Of a stretch of DNA of 64,000 bases, positions 48,101 through 58,670 are shown in pieces (positions within the stretch are counted from its first letter, which is position 1; each line of letters starts with the position of its first letter). This DNA is from Melanocharis versteri (lineage: Eukaryota > Chordata > Aves > Passeriformes > Melanocharitidae). The notes under the pieces are model-generated. The model was not told the DNA's origin. It worked only from the letters and a program-made list of their open reading frames with translations, and made no database searches. The stretch lies in NCBI GenBank assembly GCA_013397845.1, contig VZTG01009145.1, forward strand, positions 253,974 to 317,973, written 5' to 3'. The translations under genes and the position numbers were made by a program.

Positions 48101-49129
48101 GTAAAGTGCCTGAGATCTCTCTGCCTCTTCCTCACTTCAGGTCGACCTTGTTTATCTCTATATCCTGTAGTATTTCTGTTCCCCTCCACTAATCCATGGG
48201 ATGAGCCCCAGGGAGCTGAGCACTCTTCAGGCTGGTGGTCCACACCAGTGCCCACCCAAGCAGAGCTCCCTGCCCTCTAGGGCCCCAAAAGCCCCCAGGT
48301 TCATCCAAACACCTGGGCTATGTCACACTTGCAGTTTCTTGCTTTCCTCTGATCCATATGGAGTTGGAGCTGATGTGGTGTCTGTGTGGGGTGGACCTGT
48401 GCTCCCCGGGCACCAGGAAAGCACCTCTTGTGTCCCCAGATATCCCAGGTTTGCTGGAACAACCGTTGTCTATTTTTAAAATTACACATTTGCATTCCTC
48501 TGATTCACCTTCTGGTTTCAAAGCCCAGAAGGAGGGTCATGCTCCCAAACATTTCTTTTTACCTGGGGCTAGAAATGTGCACAGCTCCTTTAAACAGAAT
48601 TTCAGTTGCTCCCCTGGTTGTGCAAGTCCAGCTGTGGTTCCAAGAAAAATGTCACAGTAAACCCACTGCTTTGACAGCCAGAGGAGCTTTCTCTGGAGAA
48701 GATCTTCGTGGTTTTCTATCTCCACCCACTCTTTCCATGCTCTCAGGCTGGCTGGACAGATTCCCTCCAACTGGGCCTTCAAGACTGTGGGACGGTCATT
48801 TCCATCAACACTCTCCAGTGCTCCAAGAGGGGGAATCCAGGCTAGGCTAGCTGAGGTGGGATCAGCACCATCTCCCCAGACTGGCCTCTCCCTTTGTCGG
48901 TGCAATGAAACAGTGTGTGTCAGGATCCATCCTCCTCTAGGATAACAGTGGCAGAAGCAGGTGCAGCCAGGGCTCTGCCTGCTCTGACCACAGCCTTTCC
49001 TGGAAGGGCCTCACACTGGCAGCAGCCAGTAGAGGAAATCTGGCTAAATCTGGTTATGCTGGCCCTGGACATAAGCCCAAGGATTTTCCCATCTTTTCCC
49101 TACTGATTGTATCCAATTCTTCTCTGCAG
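48101..49129 (+). other. PRR35: PRR35 intron (1,029 bases, phase 2)
   Basis: Begins GTAAAG and ends TTCTTCTCTGCAG after a pyrimidine-rich tract with a plausible branch site (CTGATTG near 49,103). Splicing restores one serine codon (AG + T) and keeps the frame open on both sides. No repeat or other gene was seen inside. Confidence 0.9.
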
Positions 49130-50063
49130 TGGTTCAACGGCCAACCCTGGCCACATCCCCAAGGCCCTGGACCACTGGCACTCAGATGTCCTCACGGGCC
49201 AGCCTGAGGAACCAGAGAGGGGCAATGACACCGACGTCCTTCCCTCTGTGGGTGCTGCCCTGGATCATGGCCTCTGCAAGCAGAGCAGACCCCAACAGAC
49301 TTCTGCCACCTTGGCAGGATCTGAGACCACGACTGTGCTTATCGGGGACCTGTCCAAAACCTTGGAGGAGTACCAAGAGGTGGAGAAGAAACTGTCTGAT
49401 CTGGCAAAGGAGGACACCCCCGGGCAAAAAGAGCTGAGGGACCAGCTGGTCAAAATCCGAAGGGAGCTCTACCACATCCACCAGGCACTGGAGAAAGCCA
49501 CCAAACCCCACGAGGGGCCGCTGGACCTGTCGGTGAAGAGATCCTCGGAAGGTCTGGAGAAGGTCCAGCAGGCCAAGAAGGAGCCCTGCAACGTGAGCCT
49601 GGGAAGTGAGAAGCTTCATGGCAAAGACCAAGGGCCCCTCAGCAAATGTCCGGCCACGGGGGAGGCTGGAGATGGGGAGGGGCTGCCCAACTGCCTCCTT
49701 GAGGCCGAGAACAAAACCATTGACCTGCTGATCAAGATGAGCCGCTCCGAGAGCCTGCGGGCAGCCTCCTCCGAGGCCCCTCTGGGTGCCGTGATCAAGG
49801 CGGAGGTGCTGCCCCTCACCGTGCCCCTGGAGCTGCGCCACGTCATGGAGCCCTACTACAGCCGCACCACCAAGTGCGAGGCAGACTCCAGCGTCCTGCT
49901 CTGCTCCGACGGCAGGTCCAGCAGCACGCAGGGCCCGCAGCTCCCGGTCAGTGCCGAGGATGGGCCCCTGGGCTGCCGGGCCATGCAGCGCTCCCTGTCC
50001 TGCAACCTCCCCAGTGACACCGATGCCGTGTGTGTCCACAGCCCTCTGCATGCTGACCCCTAA
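49130..50063 (+). CDS. PRR35: PRR35, coding exon 2 (residues 541-851)
   Basis: Continues the same frame after the phase-2 intron and ends at TAA (50,061-50,063). Residues about 614-665 form a predicted coiled coil (DLSKTLEEYQEVEKKL, then RDQLVKIRRELYHIHQALEK), directly followed by PLDLSVKR at 671-678. This coiled coil plus PLDLSVKR block matches mammalian PRR35 closely in order and wording. PLDLS fits the PxDLS consensus for CtBP corepressor binding, and ZNF750 works with CtBP through related PLNLS motifs. A second conserved block (TTKCEADSSV) is near residues 786-795. The likely role is DNA- or chromatin-linked transcriptional regulation; the direct function of PRR35 is not established. A 370-codon minus frame opposite this exon is a shadow. 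Confidence 0.93.
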
Positions 50064-52890
50064 GTCCACCTTGCTCAAAAGCTCCTGGATCTCACTGACC
50101 AACTCATGCTTCACCTTCCCAGCGTCCCACCTCTCCACTCCTCCTCTTCCCCATGGATGAAAGCTCCACCATTGCCTGGCTGGGACCACGTCGTGTGGGG
50201 TTCCAGCAGCACCCCCCTGCTGAATCCACAAGGTGTAAAAATCCAGTCCCTGTGTTCCCCAATGTGTCACGGACAGTGCTGCTGGGCTCTGCATGCTCCC
50301 AGCCTCAGCACCCCAGTCCTGGAACTCCCTTTGAAAGGGGAGTCACCAGCAGGCACCAAGAAAAAACTGCTAAAAGCAGCAAGAGAAAACTGCCAAAATA
50401 ACCAAGCTTTCATCAAAAGGCTCACCCAGCCCTCTCATCAGGGACACTCAGGGACATTTGCAACCCAGCTCCCATAATCTGTGGACAGGAGAGGGACTAC
50501 AGAGGGCCAAGCCTGGGTCCAGTTTGTGCTCAAACAGACCATGGCTGTCACCTTATACAGAGCAAAGACACAGTGGCTTCATCCCACAGAGGCCGGAGGG
50601 TCACAGCCAGGAACCAGATGCCCAGCTGGATTGACCCAGAGGCCAAGAGTTTTCTGCCCTGTGGAGACAAGAACATCCAGCCAGTCACAAAGACAAGTGC
50701 GACACAGGAGCCACCGTGCCCGCTCCACACCTGGGTCCTGAGCTCTCTTGTCAGGGCCATTTGCCATGTATAGGGAATGCTGGGCTGTGGGGACTTGTTC
50801 CTGTCCACTGACCATCCAGTGTCCTGCTCCTCCTTTTGCCTTCACACAGAAACGACCTGCCCTCCCTCTCTCTCCATGCAGATGTGATGCATGTTCCTCA
50901 CCAAGGCCCGATCCTGCAGGGTTCAGCTCCCAGGAGCTCCTGCCCACTAGTCCTAATCCCCCAAACACTGGCACATGGGACAGCAAAACGGGTGAGAGGA
51001 TGCTGCTGTGAACCACAGAGCCCAGGGGACACAGACCCCAAAAACAACTGTGAAGGGACAAACTTGGCCTATCTCAAGCTGGAACAATGCCGAGCAACCA
51101 CCCCTGAGCCAGAGCACTGGAGATCAAACCACCCAGGCAGGTGCCTGCTGCTTGTGGGATCAGCACTGGCCTTCCCAAAAGGCCACGTTCTCCCTGAGTT
51201 CACTGGGGGCTCCTGACTCTATTGGGCAGACTTGGACCCACTGCAGGGCAGTCACACATCCCTGTCCCCACCACCCTTCTGAGAAGCATCTGCTCTGTCT
51301 CAGGATGCCCTCATGCTTGGGCCAGGAATTCTTGGAGTCCCTCCCTGTAGCGCTCTCCTGGAAAAGCATTTCCTCTCCCATCCACACTTTGTGTTCAGGA
51401 CATGGTGGGGTGTTCTGTCAGCACCCAGGGCCTTCACCAGCTTGGTGGCTTGTTCCTTGAAATGGGAAGTGCTGGGATGGGGGCCAGGAAGGCAGGACAA
51501 AGACAACAGTGGCAAAGCCACAAATAAGGGACCTACACAGCACATCCCAGGAGCTTTACACACTCTGGGCCCACAGAGGACAATTCCACTGTGGTGGCTG
51601 AAAAAGGCAAGGCCCCATGTGGGACCTGGCATTCCTGGATGCTTTGATGGACCCAGACAATAGGAAGAGTTGGCTCTTCTCACCTGATTGCTCTCTGGAC
51701 AAAGCTTCCACCTCATCAAAGGGGTTTATTTCTCACTGCAAGAATTTGCTCAGGGCCTGTGGGGTTATTGGTTTCTCCTCTCTGGAGGAAAGTGGGGGGT
51801 GGGGGGGAGGGCGACATTCAGAAGGAGAGATGCTCAGCTCAGCAGTGTAGCCCTTTTGAGCCTGCTCCAGATCTTCCTGATGGGCCATGTCCTGCTGCTT
51901 CCCAGCATGGCCTTGGTCCCACAAGGAAAGGTGGGAAGATGCCACCAGAACAGACCCCAGAGCCTGGGTGGAAGTTCCTCAGTGCCAGAGCCCAGGGAGG
52001 TGGCACTGCCCAGCCTTTCTGGGTGTGAATTGTGCCGTCATCTCTGGATGCCAGAATACCATCAGCACAGCAGACACCCCACATCAAACACTTTGCTCAC
52101 ATCACCCACCCCCAACAGCCTCCCAGTCTCCCTTCAGCCTCTTCTGCCATCCTGTGCCCCTCTGTCACGCTATGCCCTGCTGTCACCTCCTCTCCCCTGC
52201 TAGTCCCTACCCCCTCTGGCAGCACCTCCCTGTTCCCATATCTCAGGGCTCCCTGCTCTCCCCCCTCACCATCTCTTCTTCCGTGCCTGGATCTTCACCC
52301 CAATCACAGCAGTAAATCCACAGGCACAGCCTGGAAGTTGGAATCCCATTTTCCCGTGGCATCCTTCCCTGCCCACCCAGCCTTTACCTCCTCTGAGGAA
52401 CAACGAGTCATGTAGGTCCCTCTGCCCACCTGGAAACCACACCTCCCAGTTCCAAGCATCGTCCTGTATTTTTGAGCAGATCCCCATCTGAACATGGGCA
52501 CCTTGGAGGTCCAGGACACCAGAGGGATAGCTGAGCTCTGAGACCATCAGCCCTGAGCTTCAGCAGGAGATCCATGCCCAGACCACCAGGCAGTGCTGCC
52601 TTTCACGCCTTTTAGCTGAGATGATGCCTGCACACTGTCACCTCTCTGTCCCCAGCCCCTGACTCCATCCTGCTGCCAGAGCTGGGATGCTGCCCTGCTC
52701 TGTGATGCCCATGCTGTGAGCTGGGCACCTCCCATGGAGTAGAGCTGGTGCCAGCAGCCCTCCCTGTGTCACTCATCTCTGCAGACAGCTGGGGGGGCAC
52801 ATGGAAGCTGGGGGCTGATCACACAGTATTTATTGTTCACAGTTTTACGAATGTACAAAACAAAAACCAAACCATTAAAAGGAAAACCTC
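50064..52890 (+). other. PRR35: Probable PRR35 3' UTR
   Basis: No canonical AATAAA follows the stop for 2.7 kb. The first reasonable signal is ATTAAA at 52,874-52,879, after an AU-rich block that includes GTATTTATTG and before a T/G-rich stretch, as in a terminal 3' UTR. AATAAG near 51,523 is a weaker alternative. TTTATT at 52,829-52,834 could instead be an AATAAA signal for a minus-strand transcript. No gene was recognised inside. Confidence 0.4.
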
Positions 52891-53218
52891 CGAGCAGGAG
52901 TTGCTGCTGGCTGCTTTGTTCTTTCCTGGGAGCTCTGCCTGCTCTGGCTGGATCCTCCACCAGTCCCATGCCATAGCTCCTATCACAGAGCCTCTGTTTT
53001 TGAGGTGCCAGGTGAGCCACCAGCAGGACGTGGCCAGATGTTGACACTGGCTGAGTGTGGTCTGTGTTTACATGGCTGGGGTTTGACTCTTTCATTCTGC
53101 TGGATCAACACCGGGATTCCACTGGCTTGTCCTGTGCTGGGGAGAGGGGCTGCCCGCTGTGTCTGACAGCAGAAGTCAGGCTGAGAAATGTCCTCACAAA
53201 AACAGTGAAGGTCCTAAT
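52891..53218. other. Intergenic, no gene recognised
   Basis: Short unique stretch between the probable PRR35 3' end and a CR1 copy. Confidence 0.5.
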
Positions 53219-53535
53219 TCATAGAATCCCAGAATTCCAGAATGGTTTGAGTTAGGAGGAACCTTAAACCTCATCTCTTTCCACCCCCTGCCATGAACAG
53301 GGACACTTTCCACTATCCCAGGTTGCTCCAAGCCCTGCCCAACCTGGCCTTCGACACTTCCAGGGATGCGGCAACCCGTGCCCAGCTTCTCTGGGCAACC
53401 TGTGCCAGGGCTTCACCACCCTCACAGGGAAGAATTTCTTCCTAACATGTAATCTAAACCCACTCTCTTTCAGTTTGAAGTCATTCCCCTTGTCCTAGCA
53501 CAACCCTACTTGCTCCTGCAGAAGTCTCTGCACAC
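53219..53535 (-). mobile_element. CR1 LINE fragment (3' end, reverse)
   Basis: Reverse-complement CR1 terminus starting ATAGAATCCCAGAATTCC and continuing through CTATCCCAGGTTGCTCC, GTGCCAGGGCTTCACC and AGGGAAGAATTTCTTCC to CTTGTCCTAGCACAACC. About 300 bases are clearly recognisable. Confidence 0.93.
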
Positions 53536-56500
53536 ACACATGGCCTTTTCCTTCCATCTCCTTTACAATCTACCACGGCTGCACCTTGGGACCACAACAC
53601 CAGACCTCAAGCTCTGGTGCAGGAAAGAGCAGAGAGAAGGTGCAGGGTCATATTCTGTGTCCCCAGTGCCACCCTGTCCCTCAGCCTTTGCACCTTGTCC
53701 TCAGGGGTGCTGCTGGCACCCCCACAGAGGGGATGGGTCCCCTCTCTGCCCTGCCATGGCTGTCCAAGGTAGTCCCCTCCCCAGGGACTCCTGCCTGCAG
53801 GCCACCAGGGAGGTGGCTGAGCTGGTGGCACCATTCCAGTTGAAAAGATGAAAGCATTTACCCTTACATTTAAATAATGGATGGGAGTTGAACTACCGGG
53901 GTGGCTTATCCAGGCTGCAATCTGCACCCCCGGGGCCCTCAGCCCACTCCAGCACAGGACCCATTACACGGCTATTTGGTCACCCTAAAGGCATCTGATA
54001 GTGAGCCATAACCCACCCTTTACACGCAGGCCCACCAGATAGCCATCGTTCTTGGCCATGGTTGACCACACTCTCCCTACTCACACATCCCCCCCATTTT
54101 CCTGCTATCCAAGCCCACTCCCAATCAACAGATGGAGGACCCAGCCAAATCCCTCCCCTGCCGTGATGAGGCAGCAGCCCCCCTGCTCCTGAGGATGGGA
54201 GGATGTGGGGTCACAGCAGGTCCCTGGCACAGCTCAGAGCCCAGCAGCTCTTGGTCAATGGAGCTGCACAACTTTTATGGATTTCTAACCCCAGGTGGGT
54301 ACAGCTGCTCCTGCTCAAGTATTCCTTCTCCTCGGGCTTCAAGAGCAATGGGATTGAGAGGGAGGGAGGTTTCCTAATAAACAAACCCTGAGGGAAGGGT
54401 TATCTCAGGCAAGGCAGTGGAAGGAACCAGATTCCAAGGTGCCTTGTAAAAGAGGAGGTTGTTATGCTCCCTGTCCCATTGGCACAAGGACGTGGCCCCA
54501 GGGAAGCTGGGAGGGGAGGGTGGGTTTGCTGCATCCCCAAACAATTTTCCAGCCACGTTGTTGTGACTGTGAGCTCTGGCTGGATGCCCTGCCACGATCA
54601 ACAGCAAGGGGAGACTGCAGGGGCAAACCAGACACCCTGGGACACAGGGATGGGATGAGAGCTCCTGGGGAAGAGTGGCAGGACATCATGTCAGGCTGCT
54701 CATTGTGAGCAGGGCAGCGTCGAGCATGAGGTGGGAACATCCCAGAGACCCCTGAAAATGCTGTGTCCCCAGATTTCCCTGGCTTGGTGGCAAGGGGCCG
54801 GTGACAAAATTTGGGGGTGGATCCCATGCTGGAAGAGGACATTTGCTGCAGAGGTACAGTCACCAGGAGTCATCCACCTGCATGGAGGATGGCTGGGGCT
54901 GTGGTAGGCGTCACCTCTTCCCACTGCACTCCAGCCTGACAGGGAAACCATGGTCCAAGGGATGGAGCTGCAAATTCTCTTGGGTTTGCCCACAAGTAAA
55001 AGACATGGTAGAGCCAATGCCAGGTCCAGAGCTGGGTGCTGCCAAGCATCAGCAGGGTGCTGGGTGTGACACCAAGAAATAGCAACACATTTGGTGCTGG
55101 GGGAGTTCACCCCTTGCACACAGCAACGTGCAGCTGGGTGGGGGAGATCTAAGTGATTTGGGACCACGCAAGTCCAGAGGCCGTGGCTGAGATGACCAGG
55201 AGGGCAAGTGCTGAGGTGTCCCACGCCACTGTGCCAGGACATCCCCAGGCAGGCCAGGGAGCTGGGCACTCACTCGGAACTGTGGGCTACCAGGTGGAAC
55301 CAGCTGGGGACGAGAAGTGGTTCCTGCCCAGCACAACCAGTTTTCTCTTACTCCAACGTGAGCAGGCCGGAGATTGGAGCAGTGGAAAGTTACCAAACGT
55401 GGGCTCAAGAAGGGCCAAGGTCGGCCAGGAGATTTCTGAGCAGACGTGTGAAGCTGCAAAGACAACCTGGAGCAGAATTGCTCCATCTCGGGCAGGAGGG
55501 AGGCAATGACCCAGCTTCGCAGTGGTGACAGGACAACTTTAACTGTGAGCAGAGGGCAGGGAAAGATACCAGGCTGAGAGGACTCTGGAGCTGGGAAGAC
55601 AAATCAGGAATTGATCCCAAAGGGGTCTCATCACTCCAGAGGGCCTGTCCCAACCCACCTTGCACTTCCCACCTGGGGAAAGGCTGGGACAGTTTTCTTT
55701 CTGCCAAATGACTGCACATTGCAGGGTAGTTTCCCCATGACCTTAAGTAAGGAGTGGTGTTGTTCTTGAGAGCTCCAAGTAAAGTGTCCTGGAAGGTATT
55801 AACAGTGCCAGGAGAACACCATTCCCTTTGTCTCTTCCTCACGCCTCTTCTCAGCATTGTCCCTCCATTTGCTTGGAAGCTTTAGCACTGTAGGAGCAAG
55901 CAGGGGAGGCTGTGACTCCCCTCGAGGCACAAATGTTGCCCCCAGGGCTGGTAGCACACCAGGGAAGCAGCACAGATGTGCTGAGACCTGGCAGGGGCTG
56001 ATCTGCCAGGGCAATGCAGATCAGAGGGACAGCCCAGCCCGGGCCTCCGCCTGCTCTCACCCAGACTGCAGCTCCTGGGGAGGAACAGCAAGTCCTCCTG
56101 ATCCTCCTGGGAGCTTCTCTGTGGGAGGAGGAGCAGAGGCAGCCAGAGGGCATCACTCCACACATTGCCTGTGGCTTATCTTGGATCCTCTGCTCTCAGC
56201 TGTTTGTGGAAGCAGCACGACTGCTCCTCGCTGCTCTCTCCACCACAGCCACTGTGGTGGCATCTCTGCCTCGATCCATCTCACTGTGCCCTGGTGACTG
56301 TCCTCTGGCTCTGACAGGAGCACTGCTGCACTGCTGGAGTATTTCGAGTCCCATGTGAACTCTTCAGTCTCCATCAGCCACAAACACTGAAGTGCAGAGC
56401 AGTCCCTGAGAGAGCAGCTCCAGAGCTGCTCCGGCAGCAGCTGTGTTCTCCATCCCCCCATAGCATGTAGCCAGTGCAGAGGAGTAGCTATCCCATCTCC

Positions 56501-58479
56501 TCAGCTTTAAATGAGGACAAACAGTACAAAAGGCTACAAAATTTCCCTGCTGCATTTTCCCATCTGTTATTGCAATTGGAGGTTTCCTTTCCCTGCTCCT
56601 AGATGCCTCCGAATGGATCATTTCCCTGGGTATTTGCCAAGGGCAGAACCTTTCTAGCTTTGGAGCTGGATCAAAGGCCCACGGAGGGAAGCACTGAGGG
56701 TTTAAGTACTTAAAAGAGCTGGAGCAGGTGAGAGCAGTGCTCTGACTCTCACCAGGGCCGATGCTTCCAAAGGCAGCCAAGCTGAGCAGAGAGGTTTCCC
56801 TCAGGCTTTGCAGGCTAAAGCAGGGTGAGATCCCAGCTGCTACTGCTGCTATTTGATCAGCTCCTGCCTTCCCGCCCTCTTCCCTGCCTGGAAGGGGCCC
56901 ATGCCTGCTGGGACTGAGGCAACACAGGAGAGGCCAAGCGGTACCAGGGCACCACGGCTGCGTGTTCCCCACTGCTGCCTTGGGGTGCAGGAGAAGATGC
57001 TGAGGGTCGAATGGTTGAGAGAGAAGGAGCAAACATTCCTGCAAGGCAGAAGCTTCCTGAAGACCCAGGAGCACCTGCACAGCTGGGTACCGTGCCTGGG
57101 CAGCCCTGGCTCCCCCATCCCAGGCAGCAGCTATTGCAAAGCCAAAACACCCACATCATTTTCCCAGATCTGGGGCTCAGGGAGTCAAAGCACTCAGCCA
57201 CTGTTACTTCCTCCCTGATTTTAGGCACAGGGTACCCAAGGATGTTGACAGTTTGTGGTTTGGGTGGGAAGTGGGAACAGAAAGTGCAGGTGCAGGTGCT
57301 TCCTTGCCAGCCTGTAGCCAGTGGCCACAAGCCTGTGGCACACCAGCAGTACCAGCCTGTACCCTCCCTCCCCAGAGGAAGAGCTGGAGCAATCCCTCGT
57401 GAAAGACCAATTGGCTCAGTACCATCCATAAGGGAATGTTTCCAGCACATAGTGCTGCTCCAGTAATAGTCATGCCCCTGGGATTCTACAGAGCTCCTGG
57501 ACATCCAGAGCCCTACTCAGTGGGCTGAGCATGGTGATGTGTTTGCAGAAAACTTCTGTTCGTTTCTTACTTCCTGCATGGCCTTGGGATGCTGTTCCCC
57601 GCCAGGACAGGAGGATGCTTCGCTTTCCTCCCACCACCCTTCCAGACCAGGCGGAGAGGCCAGGATGGGGTGGAGGGAGACAGCCTGGTGAGACCATTAC
57701 CCAGCTCTCACAGCCCTTGGGACAGGCTCATACCTGGGTCGGGTGGAGAAGGGGGTGGCAATGGGGATGCTACCACCAGGACAGGGATTCATCCACAGGG
57801 CTGTCCGTGGCATGAAAGGGGCTTTGTGGCAGTGCCTACTGTGCTTCACAGCTTCTGGCCCTTCCCAGAAGGCTCGACAGGGAGCTTGATGTCCCAAAGA
57901 GGATTAACTCCCTAATCCTCTTGTGAGCCTTGTGAGCAGGGAGGCTGCGGAGGAGGAGGGAGAAAGGGAGAAGCTGAGGCATCAGCTGAGCCCTTATCAG
58001 ACCCTGGAGAATCTTTTCCAGTGGTTAGCTAACCAGCAGCAGGGATTCCGGTGTGTCCATGCTGGCCAGAGGACAGGGCCAGGTCAGTTGTAAGGACCAG
58101 AGTTGTCACAGCTTTCCTTTCTGGAGGGATTTCTGTGATGCCTGAAGAGGAGCTGAGTTCTTGCTCTCACCTCCATGGAACCAGGTTTAGGAAGCCCCAG
58201 CCCAGCCTCAGTCTGCACGGGGGATCAGACCCCAAGAGCTGTGTCTCCCAGTGTCCCCAAGTCCCTGCAGGTCCCCATCTGGACACTGCAAGCATTCCAT
58301 GGACAGTGGGGCCATGCCGCCAGGACAGAGGCTCTGCTCAGGCTGGGGATCGGGCTTTCCGTGTGTGGATGTGCAGCGGATGCTCCAGCTTCCCACCGAA
58401 ACCTCTTGCACAGTCCTGGGATATGACTTCCCCTTGCATACACACACAGAGACAGACACGGCGCATTCCAGCTGTTTGA
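53536..58479. other. Intergenic, no gene recognised
   Basis: Unique DNA with many short overlapping frames. An AATAAA at 54,376-54,381 (+) has no associated gene model. No exon, RNA gene or repeat recognised. Confidence 0.55.
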
Positions 58480-58670
58480 GGATTAGTGCCAATCATTCCC
58501 GGTTGTTCGGACAGACGGGGCCGCCTGGTGTCCGCGCAGAGCAATGACCAGCCCGCGTCCAGCCCGACACCCGCTGCTATCCCGCCCCGTCCTCTCATCG
58601 CCCCCTCGGTCCCAGCAAACCACCACAGCCCTTGGCCGCAACCTTCTTGCGCTGACAGCGGTGTAGAGTA
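58480..58670. promoter_or_regulatory. CpG-rich island, candidate promoter or enhancer
   Basis: A compact block with many CpGs (GGCCGCC, GTCCGCGC, CCCGCCCCG) in an otherwise CpG-poor 5-kb stretch. It includes AACCACCACAG (RUNX-like). It lies 4 kb upstream of NHLRC4 on the same strand, and could be its promoter or that of a noncoding transcript. Confidence 0.3.

Noticed and set aside
49182..50294. 370-codon minus-strand frame opposite PRR35
   Set aside because: It is antisense to a well-supported coding exon and is explained by codon bias on the other strand.
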